Shown here: positions 56,632-64,000 of the stretch, in pieces
Layout of the letters: each line of letters starts with the position of its first letter
Numbering within the stretch: position 1 is the stretch's first letter
Assembly: GCA_964019655.1 (NCBI GenBank)
Contig: CAXHTR010000005.1
Coordinates: 1,178,001-1,242,000, forward strand
DNA: 64,000 nucleotides
From: Perkinsela sp. pyNocScin1
Taxonomy: Eukaryota; Euglenozoa; Kinetoplastea; Prokinetoplastida; Perkinselidae
Direction: 5' to 3'
The notes under the pieces: generated by a model
What the model saw: only the letters and a program-made list of their open reading frames with translations
Databases searched by the model: none
Told to the model about the DNA's origin: nothing
Position numbers and translations under genes: made by a program

Positions 56632-57557
56632 ATGCCCACTCTGACCGCCTTTCTGACTGCTGATGCATCGCTTGGCCGCTTCGACATTTCTTCGATCTCG
56701 CAGCAGCAAATGATGGAAATGCTCATTGAGAATATCAATGAAGCAGCAAAGCTCAAGTATAAAGCAGACGACACCGGTGACTACCTCGACGTCTGCGCCT
56801 GGCTCGGCATCGAGTGCGACGATGACAAAAATGTCACATCCATCGAGTTTGACAATTATTTTAGAGGAGATCTCAACATTGAGTACATACCGCAGACTGT
56901 CCGCCGCTTTAAACTCCTGAGCGAAGGGGCAACAGGCACACTCGATACTTCGGCACTTTCGGTCAACCTTGAACAGTTTTTCATTCCATACAACGATTTT
57001 TCGGGGAAGGTGAACTTCCGCACGCTCCCGCCCTGCCTCGAGCGCTTCAACATTTCGTACAATGAGCTTACGGGCAGCGTGAACCTTACAGCGTTGCCAA
57101 AGACACTCGAGTGGCTGCTCGTACAGAGCAACGGATTTTCCGGGGAAGTGGACTTAACGGAGCTCCCAAACTGCCTCGTCCAGCTAGATCTCAGCGAGTG
57201 CAATTTCTCAGGGAGCGTTCGACTCGATAAGCTGCCGAGAGATCTAAAGAGTCTCTACCTTTATGAAAATCGATTCTCCGGGGAAATTCACCTTGAGAAT
57301 TTGCCAAAAATCTTGAAGAACTCAGCCTCCACACGAACAAGATTGTTGGGCGATTCATCTTGAGAGATGCGCCAGCAACGCTGAGTGCAGTCGAGGTACG
57401 GCTGAACGAGCTTTCAGGTACAGCTGTGGTCTGTAGAGCTGCACACGCAGCAGTTGATATTCGTGGCAATGAAATAAGCGCTGTCGAGGATGAGACTGGC
57501 GAGCGATACGCTTGCACCTATGATTCAAATGGCTTTGTGCAAATGATAAGTGCGTGA
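56632..57557 (+). pseudogene. Class 2 LRR gene with A-run frameshift
   Basis: The 5' frame (56632-57363) has leader MPTLTAFLTADASLGRFD, helix ISQQQMMEMLIENI, cap CAWLGIEC (55-62) and repeats IPQTVRRF, LSVNLEQF, LPPCLERF, LPKTLEWL, LPNCLVQL, LPRDLKSL and LPK, then shifts into a short junk end. The 3' frame resumes with LEELSLHTNKIVG, APATLSAV and AVEDETGERY. One A missing from the five-A run at 57306-57310 accounts for it, since with six As the text would read LPKNLEEL, the exact family consensus. Eight repeats otherwise intact. A recent mutation or a homopolymer sequencing error. Confidence 0.82.
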
Positions 57558-58089
57558 GTGGCTGGAAGAGAGGAAAATATTGAAATATATGTTGCAGTGG
57601 GCTGTAGAAAAGCATACAATATACGTCGAAATCACACAGAATGAAAGAAGGGCTTTATTCTTCAAATGATATCTAAAGCGAATCTTTATAGCTTTGATAG
57701 AATGTCAATGTAATGCTTGAGCGACAAAAGCAGGTTTTAACGCAATTCTGTATTAATCCCCAAAATTCAAAATTCATGAAGAAATTGTGAAGAAGGTCTC
57801 TTTTATTCGCAGACGTAGAGGTCTGTGTGTGTTCGGTTGCATCGGTTGCATGGGAGTTAGCACAAATGGTGCCATGGAAATCTCTGTAGCCGGCGATGAA
57901 AAGGAAGAAGCAAGTAGTAGTAAGATAGGATCAAAAGGCAAGAGACTGTAAAGAGAATATGGAGTTACAGATGCTCTTATGTGAACTCGCCAGCATAGTG
58001 CGTAGCAGAGACCAGTCATACCTTAACATTTCCATGGACTCTGCATTTTTAAGCTTTTCATCTCTTTCATTCCCCAAATTTAACATTCA
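57558..58089. other. Intergenic spacer
   Basis: 532 bp; no gene recognised. It ends with two TCAT motifs. Confidence 0.5.
58067..58073 (+). promoter_or_regulatory. TCATTCC initiator-like motif
   Basis: TCATTCC 16 bases before the ATG at 58090, preceded by TCATCTC at 58058. No AG lies between the motif and the start. Confidence 0.35.
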
Positions 58090-58776
58090 ATGATCATACC
58101 CGCACTCCTGCTCAGCGACAATGGGTACACTTCAAAGCCTTTCGAGGAAAATTTTCAATTGATTTCCATGCTTCACGTTCTTGGAGTCTATGATGCGCCA
58201 GATGTCTTGGTAGCCCTTCAGCGCAAGCTTTCACAGAGCTACGCAGCAATCGATGAGCCATGCAACTGGCGCGGCGTGGAGTGCAGTGGGGACATCATCA
58301 CCAAAATCTACTTTCAGATGGACCCTGAAGTGGAAGCGTACGAGTGGATTCCGCCGACCGTGTGGGACTTAAATTTATCTGATCAACGCTTTCGTAGACC
58401 GATAGACACGCGTTTTCTGCCAAGAGGGCTCTCAGCTTGCTTTTTGTATCGCTGTGAAATTCAGGGCACATTCAACGTGCAAGCACTGCCGAGACGGCTC
58501 CAGACCATCGACTGCTCTATGAACGCCATAACGGGAACAATAGTTCTCGCCAACCTCCCATACAGACTGATATCTATGGACTTCGCTGCCAATGCCATTT
58601 CGCATGTTTTTGTAGACAACGATAGCCTCCCAGAGACCTTGGTGAGCTGCAGCTTTTTCAGCATGAAAAGTGTGAAGATACATGCCATCGGTGGAAACGC
58701 TGTTGATAGACGCATTCTCCGTGATCCAACATTTGCGGAAGAAGTAGCAACAGTGTGGAAATACGTAAAAGAGTAG
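58090..58776 (+). CDS. Class 4 LRR protein, 5 repeats
   Basis: 228 residues. Leader MIIPALLLSDNG; helix MLHVLGVYDAPDVLVALQRK; cap CNWRGVEC (58-65). Repeats start IPPTVWDL, LPRGLSAC, LPRRLQTI, LPYRLISM and LPETLVSC. Class signatures RRPIDTRFLPR, CEIQGTFNVQALP, IDCSMNAITGT and VFVDNDSLP are all present, then VDRRIL in the tail. First member of a triplicated unit with 60200 and 62173. Confidence 0.92.
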   Translation: MIIPALLLSDNGYTSKPFEENFQLISMLHVLGVYDAPDVLVALQRKLSQSYAAIDEPCNWRGVECSGDIITKIYFQMDPEVEAYEWIPPTVWDLNLSDQRFRRPIDTRFLPRGLSACFLYRCEIQGTFNVQALPRRLQTIDCSMNAITGTIVLANLPYRLISMDFAANAISHVFVDNDSLPETLVSCSFFSMKSVKIHAIGGNAVDRRILRDPTFAEEVATVWKYVKE

Positions 58777-58939
58777 CCAGTAATGTGCTAAAATGTAAAA
58801 CGTCGTGATGCATGCTTAGATATTGATGGCTTGTGTTATCCGCAGACTTTATCTCTCACTCTGTCGTAGACAAGTTCGAAGAAAAGAACGTTGAACCAAA
58901 ATCTTACCTAAAAATTCCTATTCGTTGAAATTCTACAAA

Positions 58940-59809
58940 ATGCTCTGCCTTTCCTTTATCGATCCAGCGCTCGGCCGCCTCGACTACGATTCACTCTCTG
59001 ATCAAACACTTATGGAGCTGCTTTTGGATCGCTTTGTTTTGTCTCAGTGGCAAGATGAAAATGGGTGCTTGAAGAATGCTTGTGATTGGCCGATAGTCAG
59101 TTGTACAAATGACCGCGTGGTAGATATATTCTTCGAGAAAGCCTACTTTGGTCCAGATCAGTTCGAATTTCGCTTTCTGCCACCACTCTTGGAGTATCTC
59201 TCCGCTTCTTTTTGCAATCTGCACGGATCGCTCGATACTTCGCTTCTGCCGCGAAACTTCGGGACATTCGATGTTCAATTCAATGGACTGTCTGGAACTC
59301 TCGACTGGATAAATTTTCCGCGCAAACTCAAGTCGATGCATATCACACATAATAGTTTCACGGGTAGTGTTGTGCTGTCGGATTTACCAGATTCACTCGA
59401 TACATTTGAGGCTAATGGAAATAATTTTACTGGGGAGCTATCATTTCGAAGTTTGCCGACCTCTTTGTACAGGCTTGACCTTTCAGACAATGAGCTGACA
59501 GGCTCTATCACCATTGACGAAATGCACAGCTCAATTTGGCAGATCAATCTCGGCAGTAATTCGTTCTTTGGTGATTTTCGTTTGTTCGTGATCCCGCCAA
59601 AGCTCAAACTGGTCGTCGTCATCGAAAACGAAGAAATGAGTGGCACTGCAGTGCTTCCAAAGTCTATAAAAACCGAGCATTTTCGTCTCTGGTATGATGG
59701 CATCAAGGTAGTACGTGATGAAGATGGCCGAAAACACCCGTGGGAAGACAAGATTATTGAAGCGAATGATCCTTTGAAAAATGGAGCGCATGCCTACAGA
59801 CTACTGTGA
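58940..59809 (+). CDS. Class 2 LRR protein, 7 repeats
   Basis: 289 residues from ATG 58940 (an ATG at 58925 adds five). Leader MLCLSFIDPALGRLDYDS; helix LSDQTLMELLLDRF; cap CDWPIVSC (48-55). Entry FEFRFLPPLL. Repeats start LPPLLEYL, LPRNFGTF, FPRKLKSM, LPDSLDTF, LPTSLYRL, a degenerate MHSSIWQI unit and IPPKLKLV. VVRDEDGRKHPWED ends the fold. It is the partner of 58090 in the duplicated pair and the closest relative of 61086. Confidence 0.92.
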   Translation: MLCLSFIDPALGRLDYDSLSDQTLMELLLDRFVLSQWQDENGCLKNACDWPIVSCTNDRVVDIFFEKAYFGPDQFEFRFLPPLLEYLSASFCNLHGSLDTSLLPRNFGTFDVQFNGLSGTLDWINFPRKLKSMHITHNSFTGSVVLSDLPDSLDTFEANGNNFTGELSFRSLPTSLYRLDLSDNELTGSITIDEMHSSIWQINLGSNSFFGDFRLFVIPPKLKLVVVIENEEMSGTAVLPKSIKTEHFRLWYDGIKVVRDEDGRKHPWEDKIIEANDPLKNGAHAYRLL

Positions 59810-60199
59810 AACGGCTCATTGCGTAAACCGTCGAGCTTAGCATATTTAGCGATATATCCTGATACAAAATCACATATTTATAATTGGAAGCGTCAGAAGG
59901 AGAGGGACGCTGGTAATCATCGACTATCAGCATAGGTTGAGATGCAAGTCGGGCGTATTCAACATATTGAAAATAACATACTCGGAATATAACTCCTCAT
60001 AATAAGCATGACTTTGAATTAACAATTTAAGAATACAAAACGGCGTACGTCTTGAAAAATATTGAAAGCCCAGCGAATAATATGAAAACAGTAAGATTTA
60101 AGACAGGATAAGATTCTCAATATAGGTTTTCAAAAACCTCCCACCTGACATGTAATACTCTCATTTTGTCTTTTATATATTTTACTCCTTAGTCATCCA
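59810..60199. other. Intergenic spacer
   Basis: 390 bp, AT-rich, no gene recognised. Confidence 0.5.
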
Positions 60200-60895
60200 A
60201 TGCTCATTTTTCTTCTCAGCCACGACCCCATCGCCCACGAACATGTCGAATCACACTATCAAGCTACTGCAATGCTTCACGTCCTCGGCATCTACGATGT
60301 GCCTGACGTTCTCTCAGCGCTCCAAAGAAAGCTCTTCGAGACAGACATCGATATCAACGACCCCTGCGGATGGCGGGGCGTCGTATGCTGGGCAAATCTC
60401 GTCACCCGCTTCGACTATAGGAACAGCGCACTTCGCGATATCCCCGAGGTGGAGGCGTACGAGTGGATTCCTCCGACTTTGTGGCACCTACATCTCGCTC
60501 ATCAGCGGATCAAGCGGCCGGTTAACACGAGGCTACTGCCGAGAGTTCTGTCGTATTGTTCGCTGCGAAACTGTGATATTCAGGGATCATTCAATGTACA
60601 AACGCTACCAATGCGCATAGAGACGCTGGACTGCTCGAGAAACGCTATTTCAGGGGCAATACTACTTCAAAAACTCCCAGAGGCTATTCTCTCGATGGAT
60701 TTCTCATTTAACAACGTTTTGTACGTTTTCGTAGACAACAGTGCACTTCCTCCGAGTTTGAACAAGTGTGTCTTTTATGATATGCGCTGCAGTGTGTGTT
60801 TTGATGTGATCAATGATGAAGCTATGGATACGCGCATTCGGCGTGGATTGACGTATTTTGAAGGAGTTAAACAGCTTCTGATCTCGAAAAGGTAA
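60200..60895 (+). CDS. Class 4 LRR protein, 5 repeats
   Basis: 231 residues. Leader MLIFLLSHDPIAHEH; helix MLHVLGIYDVPDVLSALQRK, almost the same as in 58090; cap CGWRGVVC (56-63). Repeats start IPPTLWHL, LPRVLSYC, LPMRIETL, LPEAILSM and LPPSLNKC. KRPVNTRLLPR, CDIQGSFNVQTLP, LDCSRNAISGA and VFVDNSALP. The tail has MDTRIR. TCATCC lies directly before the ATG. Second copy of the class 4 + class 2 unit. Confidence 0.92.
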   Translation: MLIFLLSHDPIAHEHVESHYQATAMLHVLGIYDVPDVLSALQRKLFETDIDINDPCGWRGVVCWANLVTRFDYRNSALRDIPEVEAYEWIPPTLWHLHLAHQRIKRPVNTRLLPRVLSYCSLRNCDIQGSFNVQTLPMRIETLDCSRNAISGAILLQKLPEAILSMDFSFNNVLYVFVDNSALPPSLNKCVFYDMRCSVCFDVINDEAMDTRIRRGLTYFEGVKQLLISKR

Positions 60896-61085
60896 GGAAG
60901 TGATATCCTGCTGTCTTCATCAATAAATTTTTCATTTAATTTTCAAGCACGCTTCCGATTAAAACTTCCCCTCACATCATGTTGATTCTTTTTCTATGCT
61001 CGATGGTGTGATTCGATCAATAAGATCAGATTGGTTTTGTCGCACATATACATGTATGGACACACGTTCATTTACTATTTAAAAA

Positions 61086-61949
61086 ATGCTCTGTCTCATA
61101 TCCATTGACCCAGCGCTCGGCCGCCTCGACTATAACTCGCTCTCTGATCAAACACTCATGGAGATGCTCGTAGACCGCTTTGAATGCCGCAACTTGCAAG
61201 ATGAAAACGGGTACTTCAAAGACGTTTGCGAATGGTCTATCGGATATTTTTCTATCGTCAAATGTGAAAATGACCGTGTTGTTTCCATGAATTGTGAGAA
61301 ATGGCATTTTGATGGAAAGCAGTTCGAGTTCGGCTTCATCCCACCACTCGTAAAAAGCTTTAAATCTTATAAATGCGAGCTCCAGGGAACGCTCGATACT
61401 TCACATCTACCAATCAGCCTCATTCAATTGAATGTCTCTTACAACGCTCTCTTTGGTACAATTAACTTCAAAACTTTCCCACGAGATCTCGAAATCATAG
61501 TCATCGAAATGAATCTATTCTCCGGAAATGTTGTTCTGTCAGAATTACCAGACTCAGTCGTCCTCTTCAATGCCGATAGGAATGATTTTAGTGGACAGAT
61601 CGTGCTTCAAAATTTGCCGGCTGCTATGCAACGTCTCAGTCTTGCTCGTAATAAACTGTCGGGGTTAATCACAATCGACTCGACGCACAGCTCGATAGAA
61701 GAGATCAATCTCTATGGTAATTCATTCTGGGGCGATGTCCGACTCTTAGTGCTACCACCAAAGCTCAATCATGTCAACGTCGACGAAAACTATGACCTCA
61801 ATGGAACTGTAGTGCTTCCAAAGTTTCTCAGTGAATTATACTTTCAGCTCTGTTTTAACGATATCCAGGCAGTTCACGATGAAAGTGGCCATAGGCATGC
61901 ATGTGAAGATGTAATATTAGCATCGAGATATTTAAGAAGATGCTTGTGA
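61086..61949 (+). CDS. Class 2 LRR protein, 7 repeats
   Basis: 287 residues. Leader MLCLISIDPALGRLDYNS; helix LSDQTLMEMLVDRF; cap CEWSIGYFSIVKC, with five extra residues between the cysteines. Entry FEFGFIPPLV. Repeats start IPPLVKSF, LPISLIQL, FPRDLEII, LPDSVVLF, LPAAMQRL, a HSSIEEI unit and LPPKLNHV. The HSSI degenerate unit and MSGTAV/LNGTVVLPK end are shared with 58940, its duplicate. VHDESGHRHACED ends the fold. Confidence 0.92.
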   Translation: MLCLISIDPALGRLDYNSLSDQTLMEMLVDRFECRNLQDENGYFKDVCEWSIGYFSIVKCENDRVVSMNCEKWHFDGKQFEFGFIPPLVKSFKSYKCELQGTLDTSHLPISLIQLNVSYNALFGTINFKTFPRDLEIIVIEMNLFSGNVVLSELPDSVVLFNADRNDFSGQIVLQNLPAAMQRLSLARNKLSGLITIDSTHSSIEEINLYGNSFWGDVRLLVLPPKLNHVNVDENYDLNGTVVLPKFLSELYFQLCFNDIQAVHDESGHRHACEDVILASRYLRRCL

Positions 61950-62172
61950 CAGCTTGAGGTGATGAGACAGCGAAAATATCGAAAAGTTATGCATATGACA
62001 AATAATATCATACAAAAATAATCAATTTAGATATACGTCTTGCACAAAATTCACAGAAAATCAGTGTAAAAATCAATTTGAGTCAGTGGAATGCTCTTAT
62101 GAAGAGGAGCGAGCATATTGGAAAATGTGTCAGAGGTAAAAAGCTAACTTTCTTCTTAAATCCTATCTTCAA

Positions 62173-62874
62173 ATGCTCCATCTTTTACTGAGTCACGACA
62201 TTTCTCCTACTGGGGATTTCAACGCCTGGGCACAAATGACAGCGATGCTTCACCTCCTCGGTGTCCATGATGCGCCGGATGTCCATGCAGCCCTTCAGAG
62301 CAAGCTCTCACAGCAAGATATAGAAATCGACGACCCCTGCGAGTGGCGGGGCGTCACATGCTGGGCAAATATTGTCGTCAGTATCGTTTACGAGGGTGAT
62401 GCACTTCGACCAGTCCCTATAGTTCAGGCCTACGAGTGGCTCCCACCAACTGTGGGCTTTCTGCAGCTTGCGAATCAGCGTTTCAAGCGGCCAATCGATA
62501 CAAAGCTGCTGCCCCGGGTACTCTCGACATGCGCACTTCGGAGATGCGAAATCCAGGGGACATTCAATCTGCAAAATCTGCCTGAAACAGTCCAGACGCT
62601 CGACTGCTCACGGAACGCAATCACAGGGGCTATTTTGATCGCAAAGCTCCCACACACGATCCTGTCTATGGACTTTTCGGAGAACAAGATTTCATACGTT
62701 TTGGTGGATAACAGTGCTCTACCCCCAAGCTTATCGAAGTGCGACTTTACAAATATGCGAGAAAATGTGACAATTGAGGTGATTGGCGATGATTTCGTCG
62801 ACCGGCGCATTCAGCGCGACGTAACATTTTTCGACGAACTCAAATCACGGTGGGACCAGAAGGCGTCGGTATGA
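62173..62874 (+). CDS. Class 4 LRR protein, 5 repeats
   Basis: 233 residues. Leader MLHLLLSHDISPTGDF; helix MLHLLGVHDAPDVHAALQSK; cap CEWRGVTC (56-63). Repeats start LPPTVGFL, LPRVLSTC, LPETVQTL, LPHTILSM and LPPSLSKC, with KRPIDTKLLPR, CEIQGTFNLQNLP, LDCSRNAITGA and VLVDNSALP. VDRRIQRD in the tail. Third copy of the unit, whose class 2 partner is missing. Last LRR gene of the window. Confidence 0.92.
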   Translation: MLHLLLSHDISPTGDFNAWAQMTAMLHLLGVHDAPDVHAALQSKLSQQDIEIDDPCEWRGVTCWANIVVSIVYEGDALRPVPIVQAYEWLPPTVGFLQLANQRFKRPIDTKLLPRVLSTCALRRCEIQGTFNLQNLPETVQTLDCSRNAITGAILIAKLPHTILSMDFSENKISYVLVDNSALPPSLSKCDFTNMRENVTIEVIGDDFVDRRIQRDVTFFDELKSRWDQKASV

Positions 62875-63282
62875 AGGCTCATCAATTGCCTGAAGATTCA
62901 GAGAAAGACCCATCCCAGTCATCTCTCAATTTTCAAGTGATGTTTTTGCCCAACTCACTTTTTATATCTAAGACTTCCTATCTCAGGCTCTGAATATGGG
63001 CATCGTCTTAAAATCAAGAGCCCCAAATGACCCCATTTCACCGCGAAAACCTAGAAAGGAACAAAGTTTCCGCGCGAGTATCGGGCTCATGGTCTGATGA
63101 TAATCTGAGTCTAAGTTTTGGGGGATAAGATGAATTCATTCAACAAGCAATCTTTAGAAGGTGGATAAACACTACTTATGGCAAACGAAACGAAAAATTG
63201 AGTGAGCGCTTGTTTTGGTCACTGAGCATGTACACCTGAAAAATTTCAGTACTTATCCACTTTTTCAAACTTCTACTTTGAA
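62875..63282. other. Spacer at the right end of the LRR array
   Basis: 408 bp with no LRR remnant. It separates the array from an unrelated gene. Confidence 0.5.
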
Positions 63283-63918
63283 ATGCGATCATCCGGCCGC
63301 CCTATCCGCTACTTCAACGAAATCACCGGGAACAACGTGAACACGGCACGCTCATCAGTCGCCAACCGCAAGCGTCTCGTCCCCAATGCAGCAAAGATTC
63401 TCAGCACACCCATGCAGAGCGACCGCGGCACGCCGATCCTCCGCCTGCGCTCCGCCATGCCCTACGAGCGGCTCTTCCCCTTCCGCCAGAGCATGCGGCG
63501 GCAAATCGCTGGCATCCTCGATCTCGCCGAGGAAGACGTCCGCATCGGCCTCATCCAGCGCCTCGACCACCAGCGCGCCTACGGGCCGCTCATGAGCAAA
63601 AATACCGAAATCACGCCGCCGGCCCTGGCGCAAGAGAGTTCGCTGAGTGTGAAGCCAGGGAAGACACTTGGTCGCAGCACAATCGTCAAGAGCCATTTCA
63701 CTGTTTTTGTGGAGAATGCCGACACACTTGAGGACATTGTGGACCTCACGGCGACGCTTCTCAACGAGGTCGAAGACGAAGACAGAAACCCATTTTTCCG
63801 AACAATTGGCATTCAGGACGCAGAGATACCGCAGGAGGCCGCAGATGAGTGGGCCGAGGAGATACTGGAGGAGGAAGCAGAGAGTCTCGAAAAAGGTGAA
63901 GAGAAGCTCGAGGCGTAG
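63283..63918 (+). CDS. Unrecognised protein with acidic C-terminus
   Basis: 211 residues, not LRR. The N-terminal 100 residues are Arg-rich and polar (MRSSGRPIRYFNEITGNN, then RLRSAMPYERLFPFRQSMRR), followed by a likely helix (QIAGILDLAEEDVRIGLIQRL) and a middle segment with HFTVFVENADTLEDIVDLTA. The C-terminal 35 residues are strongly acidic and probably helical (AADEWAEEILEEEAESLEKG). GC-rich codons. No signal or membrane segment. The charge split resembles nucleic-acid-associated or scaffold proteins, but no family is recognised. The start is the first ATG after a TTTTTCAAACTTCTACTTT stretch. Confidence 0.75.
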   Translation: MRSSGRPIRYFNEITGNNVNTARSSVANRKRLVPNAAKILSTPMQSDRGTPILRLRSAMPYERLFPFRQSMRRQIAGILDLAEEDVRIGLIQRLDHQRAYGPLMSKNTEITPPALAQESSLSVKPGKTLGRSTIVKSHFTVFVENADTLEDIVDLTATLLNEVEDEDRNPFFRTIGIQDAEIPQEAADEWAEEILEEEAESLEKGEEKLEA

Positions 63919-64000
63919 GCTGTAGCTGTAAGTCCAGAGATTTTTTTTGGATATTGCCGAAGGCTTTCTATCAAGTTTCCGTATCATTACCTTTGTGCTG

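Noticed and set aside
57774-58019. 81-codon minus-strand ORF in a spacer
   Set aside because: Hydrophobic stretch but opposite to the block direction, no family similarity, and overlaps the upstream region of the next gene.
729-62874. LRR receptor kinases
   Set aside because: Caps and repeats resemble plant receptor kinases, but no member has a transmembrane helix after the repeats or any kinase motif.
1-64000. tRNA, rRNA or snRNA genes
   Set aside because: No cloverleaf, rRNA core or spliced-leader-like sequence was recognised by eye; a covariance-model scan would be needed to exclude them.

Overview
The window is nuclear DNA of a unicellular eukaryote and is almost entirely one gene family. 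I count about 50 loci (39 apparently intact, 11 broken or truncated) encoding plant-type leucine-rich repeat (LRR) proteins, plus three unrelated genes. No introns are evident. Genes lie in three long same-strand blocks: plus 729-23933, minus 24683-47189, plus 48484 to the right edge. They meet tail-to-tail at 23934-24682 and head-to-head at 47190-48483. Such directional blocks of intronless genes are typical of kinetoplastids. However, most start codons sit directly after a pyrimidine-rich stretch with a TCAT-Y-Y motif and often no AG between, which fits a spliced-leader acceptor poorly and recalls the TCA initiator of parabasalids. I lean to a kinetoplastid or another compact protist and leave species open.

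The LRR proteins share one plan. A very short hydrophobic leader (about 7-15 residues) is followed by a cap resembling plant LRRNT_2, built from an LSDQxLMEM helix and, in most copies, a C-x-W-x(4)-C motif. Then come 23-residue repeats of consensus LPxxLxxLxLxxNxFxGxIxLxx, and usually a terminal segment ending near V(V/F)DExGxxY. I see no kinase domain, transmembrane helix or GPI signal. Working classes (my labels) are: class 1, leader ending LLLPDRS, 8 repeats, Cys54/Trp56/Cys61 invariant; class 2, D-P-x-L-G-R-L-D leader, 7-8 repeats; class 3, Cys-poor cap, 6-15 repeats; class 4, 5 repeats with a tail containing VDxRI; class 5, 5 degenerate repeats with a W-L/I-P-P-T start; class 6, 5 repeats with an LAGxxxDAC cap; class 7, AT-rich, 5 repeats.

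Layout: 729-23933 mixes classes 1-5, with a natural double-unit gene at 9825-11615 and several gene fragments. 24683-44675 (minus) holds class 6 genes, then a run of five class 1 genes at 34313-40709, one of them split by a 963-bp insertion with 6-bp target duplications. Two unrelated genes follow, a very basic protein (44947-46005) and a low-complexity protein (46206-47189). 48484-62874 (plus) holds classes 7, 5, 1, 4 and 2, ending in a tandemly amplified class 4 + class 2 gene pair. An unrelated acidic-tailed protein gene (63283-63918) closes the window.

Taken together this is an expanding and decaying array of probably secreted or lumenal LRR recognition proteins. Duplication, fusion, truncation, single-base frameshifts, a nonsense codon and an insertion are all visible. 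What they bind cannot be read from the sequence.
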